Assembly: GCF_010994755.1 (NCBI RefSeq) | Contig: NZ_WHSB02000025.1 | Location: forward strand, 1-52,629 | Source of the DNA: Shinella lacus | Lineage (GTDB): Bacteria; Pseudomonadota; Alphaproteobacteria; Rhizobiales; Rhizobiaceae | DNA: 52,629 nucleotides | Direction: 5' to 3' | Shown here: one piece after another, positions 25,498 to 32,830 of the stretch | Position numbering within the stretch: the stretch's first letter is position 1 | How the letters are laid out: every line of letters begins with the position of its first letter | The notes under the pieces: model-generated | Databases searched by the model: none | What the model saw: the letters and a program-made list of their open reading frames with translations, nothing else | What the model was told of the DNA's origin: nothing | Position numbers and translations under genes: made by a program

Positions 25498-25526
25498 GGT
25501 CCGGTCTTCGACGTCCCGCATAAAGC

Positions 25527-27971
25527 TCAAAAACTGACGACGGCCTCCAGGCCGAGGCCGCGGATTTCTCCCACGGGTTTTGCCGCCGGATCGGTGGCGG
25601 CGCGGGGCGCAAGGCGGATGGTTTTCAGGGCGCCGGGCGCCAGGTGGAACCAGTTGTCCGATGACACGAAGCCTTCGGCCTCGATTGCGATGGACTGGGC
25701 GAAACGATCCGCCGAAACATCCAGAACCCAGCCTTCCGCATCCTGCCGCAGCGCCGCCGTCGCGGCAGCGGAAAACAGGGCCTCCGCCCGGTCGCGCGGG
25801 AAATGAAACGCTTCCGAAACAACCGTTCCATCGGCATCGCTTAGCCGTCCGACGGTCACGTCGTGGGAGGGCGGGCCGAAGCGGAAGGCATAGGTCGTGT
25901 CGAAGAAGGCGCCGAAGAGGTCGGTTGCTGGCAGCGTTTCGGCCGAATGCGGGGCAAGCGTGATCGCGCGCCGTCCGCTGACGACAGCCTGGCGGCCATG
26001 GCGCAGGCAGGAAAGCTCCAGCACAAGATGTTTTTCATCCGCACTGTCGTTGATGACGTGCACGTCCAGCCCGTTGGTGCCCTCGTCGGAAAGCACGACC
26101 TGCACCGGACGGAAGGCGCGGCGCAGCGCATGCCAGGCGGATTTCGGTAGGCCGGTTACATCCACGATGCCCCAGCCGGCGCCGGGCAGCAGGTCCTGGA
26201 AGGTCCAGACCAGCGCGCCGTTGCAGGTGGATTGCGACCGGCGCCATTCGGCAAAGGTCGCCTCAATGACCTCGGCCACGACGGCGCGTGAGAGATCGAG
26301 ATAGCGGGCGGGGTCCTCTCGGCGCAGGCGCGCCGGGTCATGGCCGTAGAGCAGGCCGAGATAGTGGTCGCGCACATCCTCGAAATCCCATGAGGCACCC
26401 CGGTCGCGCGGCACGCGGGCCTTCCAGCGCGGATCGTGCACGGCGGGCACGGGCAAATGGGCGTCGAGCGTCTGCTGCTCCGGCACATTGGCGAAGGCGA
26501 GGCTTTCGGCGGAGAAGCGCACTTCTGCGCGCCGCGCATCCTCCAGCGGCCGGCAATAGGCGCCGACGCCGTAATAATGCGTCACGCCGGCATTCGGCGA
26601 AAAAGGCATCGCGCCGCCGCTCGGCGAGTTTTCGACATAGGGCACGTCGGGGCGATGCTTGACCACCAGCGAGGGCAGGATTTCGCGGGTCAGCGGCCCG
26701 GCCCACGACGCTTCCGGCAGGCCGAGCATCGCCGCCTGCTGGTCGATCTCGCTGCCGCCGCACAGCACGGCGAGCGATGGCGACGCGGCGGTCGCGTCGA
26801 GTAACTGGGATACCTCCTTGCGCACGTTCTCCATAAAGGCGGGATCGTTTGCCGGGTAATCGAAATTGGCGAACTGGAAATCCTGCCAGACCATCAGCCC
26901 GAGTTCGTCGCACAGCGCAAAGAAGGCCGGCGTCTCATAGGCCATGGTGCCGCCAATGCGCAGCATGTTCATGTTGGCGTCCGCGGCAAGTTTCAGCAGC
27001 GGTTCGTAGCGCTCGCGATTACCGGGAAGATCGACGATATCGGTGGTCGTCCAAACGGCGCCGCGGCAGAAGACTTTTACGCCGTTGACGAGGAGCGCAA
27101 AATCCCGCCCATCCGAGCCGCGGTCGATTGCGATGCGGCGGAAGCCGGTGCGGCCGATCGTGTGGCGCATGCCGTCCGCGACGAGGGAGACGTCATGCAG
27201 AACGGGCTTGCCATGCGTGCGCGGCCACCAGGCTGCGACGTCGGGAATCGTGAGGCTGGCGCTGAAAACGCCTTCGCCATCGGGCACGGCGACAGCAGTT
27301 TCGCCCGCGCATTCCACCGTCGGCGGCGTGGCGTTGTCGAAGCTGAAGCGAACGTCGAGCCGCCCGGTGCCATCCTCATCGAGCCGCGCGGAAATCCGGA
27401 TATCAGCAGGAACGGCGGGCGTGGGCCGCGAGAGGCGCACGGGACGCCAGGGGCCGGCTGCATGAACTTCGGGGCACCAGCCCGGCATGCGGCCCAGCAG
27501 CGTGGTGCGCACGAGGCGCAGGCCCTGCGGCGTGATCATCTGCGGCCGCCAGCGGGCGCGGGGGGCGCGTTTCTCCAGATGCGGTTTCAGCGCGCGGAAG
27601 CAGAGGGCAAGGCGGTCGTTGCCGGTGAGCGTGACGGGCAGGTCGTGACGGACGAACATGCTGTCGGAGGACAGCACCAGCGCATCGTTCCACCAGACTT
27701 CGGCGATCGTGGCGAGGCCGTCGAAATGCAGGACAGCCGCTCCCGGTGCCTCGGCGAGGTCGAGCACATACCAGGCGTCGAGATGATCGAGCGGCGCGGG
27801 TGCCGTCCGGTCGAAGCGGCCGGCGCGTTCCAGCGCACCGGCGACGGTGCCGGGTACGGGAGCATCGATGACATCGGAAAAGGCTTCGAGCGCCGCAGGC
27901 TCCGCGGCGGCGCCGGCGGGCGTCAGGATCATGCGCCAGCCGCTCGAAAGATCGTTTCCGGTCAAGGACAT
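25527..27971 (-). CDS. Glycoside hydrolase family 2 protein (beta-mannosidase-like)
   Basis: 814 aa. GH2 layout: N-terminal jelly-roll (HLDAWYVLDL, FDGLATIAEVWWND), immunoglobulin-like domain (SRPTPAVPADIRIS to about 280), TIM barrel (NMNMLRIGGTMAYE, LGLMVWQDFQFANFDYP) and C-terminal beta domains. Probable acid/base Glu408 is in LCGGSE, where the common form is WCGNNE. Probable nucleophile Glu489 is in RFSAES. No signal peptide, so it acts in the cytoplasm. It starts six bases after the DUF1839 stop. GGAGG touches the ATG directly, so a TTG two codons later (27965) could be the true start. Last gene of the carrier-protein operon; the substrate is unknown. Confidence 0.85.
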   Translation of the reverse strand: MSLTGNDLSSGWRMILTPAGAAAEPAALEAFSDVIDAPVPGTVAGALERAGRFDRTAPAPLDHLDAWYVLDLAEAPGAAVLHFDGLATIAEVWWNDALVLSSDSMFVRHDLPVTLTGNDRLALCFRALKPHLEKRAPRARWRPQMITPQGLRLVRTTLLGRMPGWCPEVHAAGPWRPVRLSRPTPAVPADIRISARLDEDGTGRLDVRFSFDNATPPTVECAGETAVAVPDGEGVFSASLTIPDVAAWWPRTHGKPVLHDVSLVADGMRHTIGRTGFRRIAIDRGSDGRDFALLVNGVKVFCRGAVWTTTDIVDLPGNRERYEPLLKLAADANMNMLRIGGTMAYETPAFFALCDELGLMVWQDFQFANFDYPANDPAFMENVRKEVSQLLDATAASPSLAVLCGGSEIDQQAAMLGLPEASWAGPLTREILPSLVVKHRPDVPYVENSPSGGAMPFSPNAGVTHYYGVGAYCRPLEDARRAEVRFSAESLAFANVPEQQTLDAHLPVPAVHDPRWKARVPRDRGASWDFEDVRDHYLGLLYGHDPARLRREDPARYLDLSRAVVAEVIEATFAEWRRSQSTCNGALVWTFQDLLPGAGWGIVDVTGLPKSAWHALRRAFRPVQVVLSDEGTNGLDVHVINDSADEKHLVLELSCLRHGRQAVVSGRRAITLAPHSAETLPATDLFGAFFDTTYAFRFGPPSHDVTVGRLSDADGTVVSEAFHFPRDRAEALFSAAATAALRQDAEGWVLDVSADRFAQSIAIEAEGFVSSDNWFHLAPGALKTIRLAPRAATDPAAKPVGEIRGLGLEAVVSF

Positions 27972-27977
27972 CCTCCG

Positions 27978-28946
27978 TCAGCAGATGCGGGCGGCAAGCG
28001 TCGCCATCAGCCTGTCCCAGGCTTCGATCGCCGGATCGAGCGCGGTTGCCAGCGGTTCGAACTTGCGGCGGGTCACGGCGCGGGCGATCTGGAACTGCAC
28101 GGATTTCGCCGTCTCGGATATTTTCCGCGCGGCCTCGGCGGCCTCAGTGAGGCTGCCATCGGGCGCGATCCAGTCGAGGTGGCTGCCGGCAAGCTCGAAA
28201 TTCGCGCCGAGCTGGCGCAGCGTGTTGAAGGCGTATTTGTGGAAGAAGCCGAAGGGGCGATCCGCCACCGCTTCCACCTGGTGCGGGAAGACGCTCGCGA
28301 AAGCCGCGACCGGGTTTGCCGCCGGGCGCCGGGCGAAATGGACGGCGAGCAGGCGCCTGGCTTCACGGCGGAGATGCGCCTCGTCAGGCCGTTTGTCCGG
28401 GAATTTGGCGAATTCCGTATAGGGCAGGAAGGGCAGCTCGTCCGGGCCGTCGTTCAAATGGAACAGGCCGTCGAAATCCGCACCCTCCAGCCGGAAGAAG
28501 CCGGCATTGTGGAAATAGTCGAGCCGCTTGTTCTCAAGGTCCAGCCGGTTGATCGCCACCGTCGTCTTGCCATGCTCCTGGCCATAGGCGACGCCGCGGG
28601 TATCGGGCATGTAAAAACTGTCCATCTCGACGAGGCAGAGGCGGCCGCGCGCGATCTGGGTCGCGACGTGTGTCTCAACCCTGTCGAAGATGGCGAGTTC
28701 CGTCGCGCGGATGCCGTAGAGGCTTTCGAGGTCTTCCAGCGGCACCTTGAAGAAGGTGAACTGGTCGCCCTCGAAGTCCTGGGTCACGGAAAACCCGAGC
28801 ATCGCCTCCGGCGTGGTGCCGAAGGCGTTCAGCACCTCGATCCAGAGATCGACATAGCAGTTGGTCTCCGGCCACATGCGCTCCGCATCGTGCAGCGCGT
28901 GCGGCCGGTAGGTCTCGGGATCGGCCCCGGCGAAGACGGCGGCCAT
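27978..28946 (-). CDS. DUF1839 family protein
   Basis: 322 aa, soluble, whole-length DUF1839. The best-conserved blocks are WPETNCYVDLWIEVLNAFG (Cys30), QDFEGDQFTFFKVPLEDLE, VEMDSFYMPDT (108-116) and HGKTTVAINRLD (His125, Asp136). A cysteine at the head of a helix, then a His and an Asp on later strands, is the papain-like order seen in BtrH-type acyltransferases that unload acyl groups from carrier proteins. That parallel is my inference. Begins two bases after the ligase stop and ends six before the GH2 gene. No function is known to me. Confidence 0.75.
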   Translation of the reverse strand: MAAVFAGADPETYRPHALHDAERMWPETNCYVDLWIEVLNAFGTTPEAMLGFSVTQDFEGDQFTFFKVPLEDLESLYGIRATELAIFDRVETHVATQIARGRLCLVEMDSFYMPDTRGVAYGQEHGKTTVAINRLDLENKRLDYFHNAGFFRLEGADFDGLFHLNDGPDELPFLPYTEFAKFPDKRPDEAHLRREARRLLAVHFARRPAANPVAAFASVFPHQVEAVADRPFGFFHKYAFNTLRQLGANFELAGSHLDWIAPDGSLTEAAEAARKISETAKSVQFQIARAVTRRKFEPLATALDPAIEAWDRLMATLAARIC

Positions 28947-28948
28947 GC

Positions 28949-29863
28949 TCAGTCCTGGTATCCCAGCACCTTGCGGACCTCGGCCGGCCAAAGGGCGATA
29001 TCGAGGCCATGGCGGGCGAAGAGCGCGAGCGCGATGCGTTCCAGGCCGAAGCCGACGCAGGCGGTGTGCGCGACGTCGCCGTTTTCGAGGTTCAGGCCCC
29101 ACTTGGCGCCAAATGCGTCCTGATGGTAGTTGAAGCTCATGCAGGCCGTCGGCTTGGCGGCTGACGTCACGGGGATCAGCAGCTCGAACTTCAGGTTCTG
29201 GTCGCGCTGGTTGTTGGCGAGCATGCGGCCGGCGCGGCCGAAGAACGGGTCGTTCGCGACATCCATCGTCACGTCGAGGCCGACCTTGGCCATCATTTCG
29301 AGGCCACGGTCCATCCAGGTCTGGCGGAACTCCGTCACATGATCCTGCGTGCCCATGCAGACATATTCGCGCATGCGGAAAAGCTGCTGGCGGGCCGGAT
29401 CGTTCGAGGGCTCGTGGCGGAAGCAGTAGGATTGCAGGTCGTAGAGGCCACCCTTAGCCGGCAAACGGCCGCGCTTGGCGATCGTCGGATAAAGCGGATA
29501 GCAGGCGGCCGGCGTCAGCACGATATCGGTCGGCTTCTGATCCTTCATCCAGTCGCCGCCGACTTCCATGCATTGCAGCAGGCTCATATGGTCGAGTTCG
29601 CCGCCGCAGAAGCTGTGCACGGTGCCGGCGAGCTGCGGAAAGCTCTTCATGTAGCCGGACGTCTCGAAATGCGCGCGGTTCATGCCCGGCGGAAAGCGCA
29701 TGGCCTCCGCGCCGTCGGCGCCGCCATAGGCATCGATCAGCCGCTCGAAGCGGGCGATGACGTCCTCGAAGGCGCCGCTGCGGCCATAGAGGCCTTCCAC
29801 GCCGGTATCGATGAGCAGGCCGGTTGAGAAGAGCCTGTCGAGAAGAGAGGTTTGCATGTCCAT
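28949..29863 (-). CDS. Amino acid:[carrier protein] ligase (class II aaRS-like)
   Basis: 304 aa from ATG 29863. It is a seryl-tRNA-synthetase-like catalytic core without a tRNA-binding arm. Class II motif 2 is [19 protein letters not shown] (148-166) and motif 3 is [12 protein letters not shown] (271-282). Cys121, Glu166 and Cys269 are spaced as the zinc ligands of the Bradyrhizobium enzyme described by Mocibob and colleagues, which activates small amino acids and loads them on a carrier-protein phosphopantetheine, not on tRNA. A GTG at 29872 overlapping the upstream stop is an alternative start; GGGGTGA favours 29863. The carrier protein is encoded two genes upstream. Confidence 0.9.
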   Translation of the reverse strand: MDMQTSLLDRLFSTGLLIDTGVEGLYGRSGAFEDVIARFERLIDAYGGADGAEAMRFPPGMNRAHFETSGYMKSFPQLAGTVHSFCGGELDHMSLLQCMEVGGDWMKDQKPTDIVLTPAACYPLYPTIAKRGRLPAKGGLYDLQSYCFRHEPSNDPARQQLFRMREYVCMGTQDHVTEFRQTWMDRGLEMMAKVGLDVTMDVANDPFFGRAGRMLANNQRDQNLKFELLIPVTSAAKPTACMSFNYHQDAFGAKWGLNLENGDVAHTACVGFGLERIALALFARHGLDIALWPAEVRKVLGYQD

Positions 29864-29868
29864 CGGTT

Positions 29869-31041
29869 TCACCCCGTCAGGCTGGTGTCTTGTTTGTGAA
29901 CGAGCAGCAGGTTCGACGTATTGCCGAGAATGCGGTCGTTGGAGATCATGAGCTGGGCCGAATGCGCATCGCGCAGGTGCCGGCCGAGGCTGAAGGGCGT
30001 ACCGTTTTTGTAGCCCATGATGCCGCAGATCAGCATCGCCTGGTTGATGATCGTGAGGACCGTTTCCGAAGAGGCGATCTTCACGTTGTTCATCGCCACC
30101 GCAAAGCCCATGGAGGACAGCTTGTCCGGATCGGCCTTGGCGGCTTCATATTCCTTGAGCCCGGCGATCGTGTTCGACTTGACGAGCTGGAGCAGGTTCG
30201 AGGCTTCCGCAAGGCGTAATGCGCCGGGCGGTGCCACACCGGGGCTCTTGCGGGCGGCGGCACGCACGAAGGCCTGAGCGCGGGCGACGGCGTTGACCGC
30301 GATGCCGTACCACACACCGCTCCACAACAGGTGCGATGTGGCGAGCATCGACTGCGCGGCGATCTCGGCAAAGGGTTTGGGAAGGATCTGTTCTTTCGGC
30401 GCCTCGCCCTTGAACAGCCAGCCGTCCGAGCAGGTGCCGCGCATGCCGAGCGTGTCCCAGACATGGGTCTGCTCCAGCGTATACTGGTCCTTCGTGAAGA
30501 CGGTCATGACCTGATCGGTCGAGGCGGCGTCGGCATGGGCGCGCGACGTGATGAGGATCGCGTCGGCATGTGCACCATAGGAGATGACGGTCGCGTCCTT
30601 GGTGAGCCGGCAGGTGTCGCCGTCTATCTCGATGGCGCAGATGCTGTTGCGCAGATTGCCGCCGATGCCGCCTTCGGTCGTCGCCGAGGCGAGCAGCAGC
30701 TGTTCGTCCGCGACGCGGCGCATGAAGGCGGAATGCCAGGCGCTGTCGGCGCCATGCGTGACGAGGCTCGAAAGCTTGATGTGGTGCATGGCGAAAACCA
30801 TGGCGGCGGCCGAGCAGCTCTGGCCGAGAAGCGAACAGGCCTCGGCGATCTCGGAGACGCTCGCATCCTCGCCGCCGAGGCTGGTAGGGATCTGGATCGA
30901 CAGCAGCCGTTCGGCGATCATCGCGTCGACGGCTTCCCGCGGGAAGCGGCCCCTGGCGTCCACGTCGTCGGCATGCACTGCGGCCACGGCGGAGACCCGC
31001 TGGGCGCGTTCCGCGAAGCTCGTACCGACGGTCATGGTCAT
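29869..31041 (-). CDS. Acyl-CoA dehydrogenase-like flavoprotein
   Basis: 390 aa with the ACAD N-terminal helical, middle beta and C-terminal helical domains ([65 protein letters not shown]). At the C-terminus, where acyl-CoA dehydrogenases have the catalytic base in an EGT-type motif, this protein reads [10 protein letters not shown] (about 365-374). The usual glutamate thus appears absent, as in ACAD-fold monooxygenases. It overlaps the carrier-protein gene by ATGA. A role on the aminoacyl-carrier thioester, by dehydrogenation or hydroxylation, is inferred from coupling. Confidence 0.82.
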   Translation of the reverse strand: MTMTVGTSFAERAQRVSAVAAVHADDVDARGRFPREAVDAMIAERLLSIQIPTSLGGEDASVSEIAEACSLLGQSCSAAAMVFAMHHIKLSSLVTHGADSAWHSAFMRRVADEQLLLASATTEGGIGGNLRNSICAIEIDGDTCRLTKDATVISYGAHADAILITSRAHADAASTDQVMTVFTKDQYTLEQTHVWDTLGMRGTCSDGWLFKGEAPKEQILPKPFAEIAAQSMLATSHLLWSGVWYGIAVNAVARAQAFVRAAARKSPGVAPPGALRLAEASNLLQLVKSNTIAGLKEYEAAKADPDKLSSMGFAVAMNNVKIASSETVLTIINQAMLICGIMGYKNGTPFSLGRHLRDAHSAQLMISNDRILGNTSNLLLVHKQDTSLTG

Positions 31042-31292
31042 TCGGCGGCCTCCGCGCTGCCGGTCAGGCCTTCGACCGCCCGCGTGATCGCGGCGATGCT
31101 CTGGAAGGACTTGCGGTTCAGGAGATTGTCGGGGAACTCGACGTCGAAGGCTTCCTCGATGCCGAGCATCACCTGCACGGAAGCGAAGGAGGAAAGGCCG
31201 GCCGCATAGAGATCGGAATCTTCCGCAAGCTGATCGACCGGAACCGGGAGGGCGCCGTGTTTTGCCAGGATGTCACGGATCTTCTGCTTCAT
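31038..31292 (-). CDS. Acyl/aminoacyl carrier protein
   Basis: 84 aa acidic four-helix carrier protein. Ser35 in AAGLSSFASVQVML aligns with the phosphopantetheine serine; the motif reads SSF where acyl carrier proteins usually have DSL. The start ATG 31292 follows GGAGAAA. The frame stays open upstream to about 31562 but that part has no carrier-protein character. First gene of a five-gene operon with overlaps or gaps of at most six bases, and the likely acceptor for the ligase at 28949-29863. Confidence 0.9.
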   Translation of the reverse strand: MKQKIRDILAKHGALPVPVDQLAEDSDLYAAGLSSFASVQVMLGIEEAFDVEFPDNLLNRKSFQSIAAITRAVEGLTGSAEAAE

Positions 31293-31374
31293 GTCGCTTT
31301 CTCCATCGTTTTCATGTGCCGGCCGGACAGCGGGCTCTTGGCGTATTCTTCCCAAAAGGCATAACCGACGGTTG

Positions 31375-31402
31375 ATAATATCGGCTGAAAGGACATGGAT
31401 AA
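31375..31402 (-). promoter_or_regulatory. Promoter candidate for the carrier-protein operon
   Basis: On the minus strand TTATCC (31402-31397), 16 bases, then TATTAT (31380-31375), 83 bases upstream of the carrier-protein start. The rest of the gap 31293-31610 shows no gene or strong repeat. Confidence 0.3.
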
Positions 31403-31610
31403 GATTTCGTGAAGCGCGCCGGAGGGCTGCATCAAGGTGAGGCGACCCATTGTGAAGCTTCATGAAGGAAGATCGAAGAGCCCCGGTTTTGCAGTGCATT
31501 GCGCGGGAGGGGCGGTGTTCTAGAACGGCACGCTTCGGCGCTGTTGAAGCTCTGTTAGCCATAATCGCAAAGCGTGTGGGACAAGGCGAAATTCAGGCTG
31601 GCGGAATGGG

Positions 31611-32660
31611 TCAGGGCAGCGCAGGGCAGCTTCCGGGCTTGGCCGGCAGTTCGCCGCCGGCGACAAGGGCCGCAAGCTGCGGACGGTCGCCGTCGGCGGT
31701 CGGCTGGATGTTGAGCGGCTCGGTGGCCGGCCACCAGTCGCCGCCGGCCCAATAGGTCCAGCCGGTCCAGACGTCCTGTTCCTTGCCGACAAGCGCCGTC
31801 ATTCGGGCAAGGCCATCCAGGCAGGTCTGGTCGGCCGAGCCGCCGAACTCGCCGAGGAAGCCGCGCTTGCCGTTGCGCTTCAGCCAGTCCGTAAAGCGCT
31901 CCAGCGCTTTCACGGCATCGTCGGCGCGTTCGCAGGTCGTTGCTTTTCCGGAAAAGTCGCCGTCCAGGTACTGGTGCACCTCGTAGGCGTGGTTATCAGC
32001 CGGGTCCGCGATGCCAAGCATGACGGTGCCGTTCGCGCCGCCCTCGCGCTCTTCCTCCCAGCTGTGTGCGCCGGTCCAGGCCGTGCCGGGCACCAGCACG
32101 AGGTTTTTCGCGCCTGTCTCGCGGATGGCGGCGACGGCGGCATTGGCGGAGGCGAGCCATTGCGTGGCCGGCACGTCGTGCGGTTCGTTCATCAGGCCGA
32201 ACTGCACGCCGTCGTCATCCTTGTAGTCCTCGGCAAGCCGCTGCCAGAAATCGGCAAACGCGCTGTCCGGCACCTCGGTCGAGCCGATCTGCTTGTCGCC
32301 GTAATAAGCATAGTTGTGCGGGTCGAGGATGACGGTCATGCCGGCAGCGCGCAGGGCCTTCACAGTGCCGGCCAGCCGCTTGCGCTCCGCCTTGTCGAAG
32401 CCGCGGTTGAGGCGCGGTTGCAGCCGTTCCCACTTGAAGGGCAGGCGCACCGCATTGAATCCTTTGCCGGCGAAATAGGCGATCGTCTCCTTCGAGGGAT
32501 AGGTATAGTCCTTGTCGAAGGTGCCGCGCCCCTCGCCGAATTCGGCGCCGGCGAGATTGACGCCGCGCAGGCAGCCCGCGCTCGCCGTAACGGGAACCGC
32601 TATCGCCACCATGGCCGCCACCGCCCGAAAAAATATTACCGCGCCGGATGAGGATCGCAT
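31611..32660 (-). CDS. Secreted glycoside hydrolase family 5 (endoglucanase-like)
   Basis: 349 aa. A signal peptide covers about residues 1-27 (AVIFFRAVAAMVAIAVPVTASA). GH5 TIM-barrel landmarks are RGVNLAGAEF, FNAVRLPFKWERLQP, VILDPHNYAYY, the acid/base Glu159 in GLMNEPHD and the nucleophile Glu271 in FLGEFGG. It should cut beta-1,4-glucan or a related polymer outside the inner membrane; rhizobia use such enzymes on their own cellulose or on plant walls. The ATG at 32660 follows GGAGACAAGGC. Transcribed in the same direction as the carrier-protein operon but 318 bases apart, so a joint function is not implied. Confidence 0.88.
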   Translation of the reverse strand: MRSSSGAVIFFRAVAAMVAIAVPVTASAGCLRGVNLAGAEFGEGRGTFDKDYTYPSKETIAYFAGKGFNAVRLPFKWERLQPRLNRGFDKAERKRLAGTVKALRAAGMTVILDPHNYAYYGDKQIGSTEVPDSAFADFWQRLAEDYKDDDGVQFGLMNEPHDVPATQWLASANAAVAAIRETGAKNLVLVPGTAWTGAHSWEEEREGGANGTVMLGIADPADNHAYEVHQYLDGDFSGKATTCERADDAVKALERFTDWLKRNGKRGFLGEFGGSADQTCLDGLARMTALVGKEQDVWTGWTYWAGGDWWPATEPLNIQPTADGDRPQLAALVAGGELPAKPGSCPALP

Positions 32661-32745
32661 GCCTTGTCTCCGTGCCGGCTGTCGCACCGGTTCGTCCCGC
32701 GATAGGGCGTTGCGCCCATTCGCGCCGATCAAGACTCCGACGATC

Positions 32746-32767
32746 TTAAGGCAGCGTTAAGGCAGCG
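32746..32767. promoter_or_regulatory. TTAA-N7-TTAA CtrA-like box formed by an 11-bp tandem repeat
   Basis: TTAAGGCAGCG occurs twice in direct succession (32746-32756, 32757-32767), placing two TTAA exactly seven bases apart, the spacing of the alphaproteobacterial CtrA site. It lies 63 bases upstream of the ABC transporter start and 85 from the GH5 start on the other strand. Confidence 0.4.
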
Positions 32768-32830
32768 CTTCTTTGGCGAACAGGATTAAGAGATTGCAAG
32801 CGCTGGTCCACCCGGCTAGAGGCGAAGGCA

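Noticed and set aside
31293..31562. In-frame 90-codon extension of the carrier protein
   Set aside because: Composition is unlike a carrier protein, and the ATG at 31292 has a good SD and gives the standard length.
31611..32660. GH5 glycosidase as a sixth member of the carrier-protein operon
   Set aside because: Same strand, but separated by 318 bases with a promoter-like element between, and secreted while the operon proteins appear cytoplasmic.
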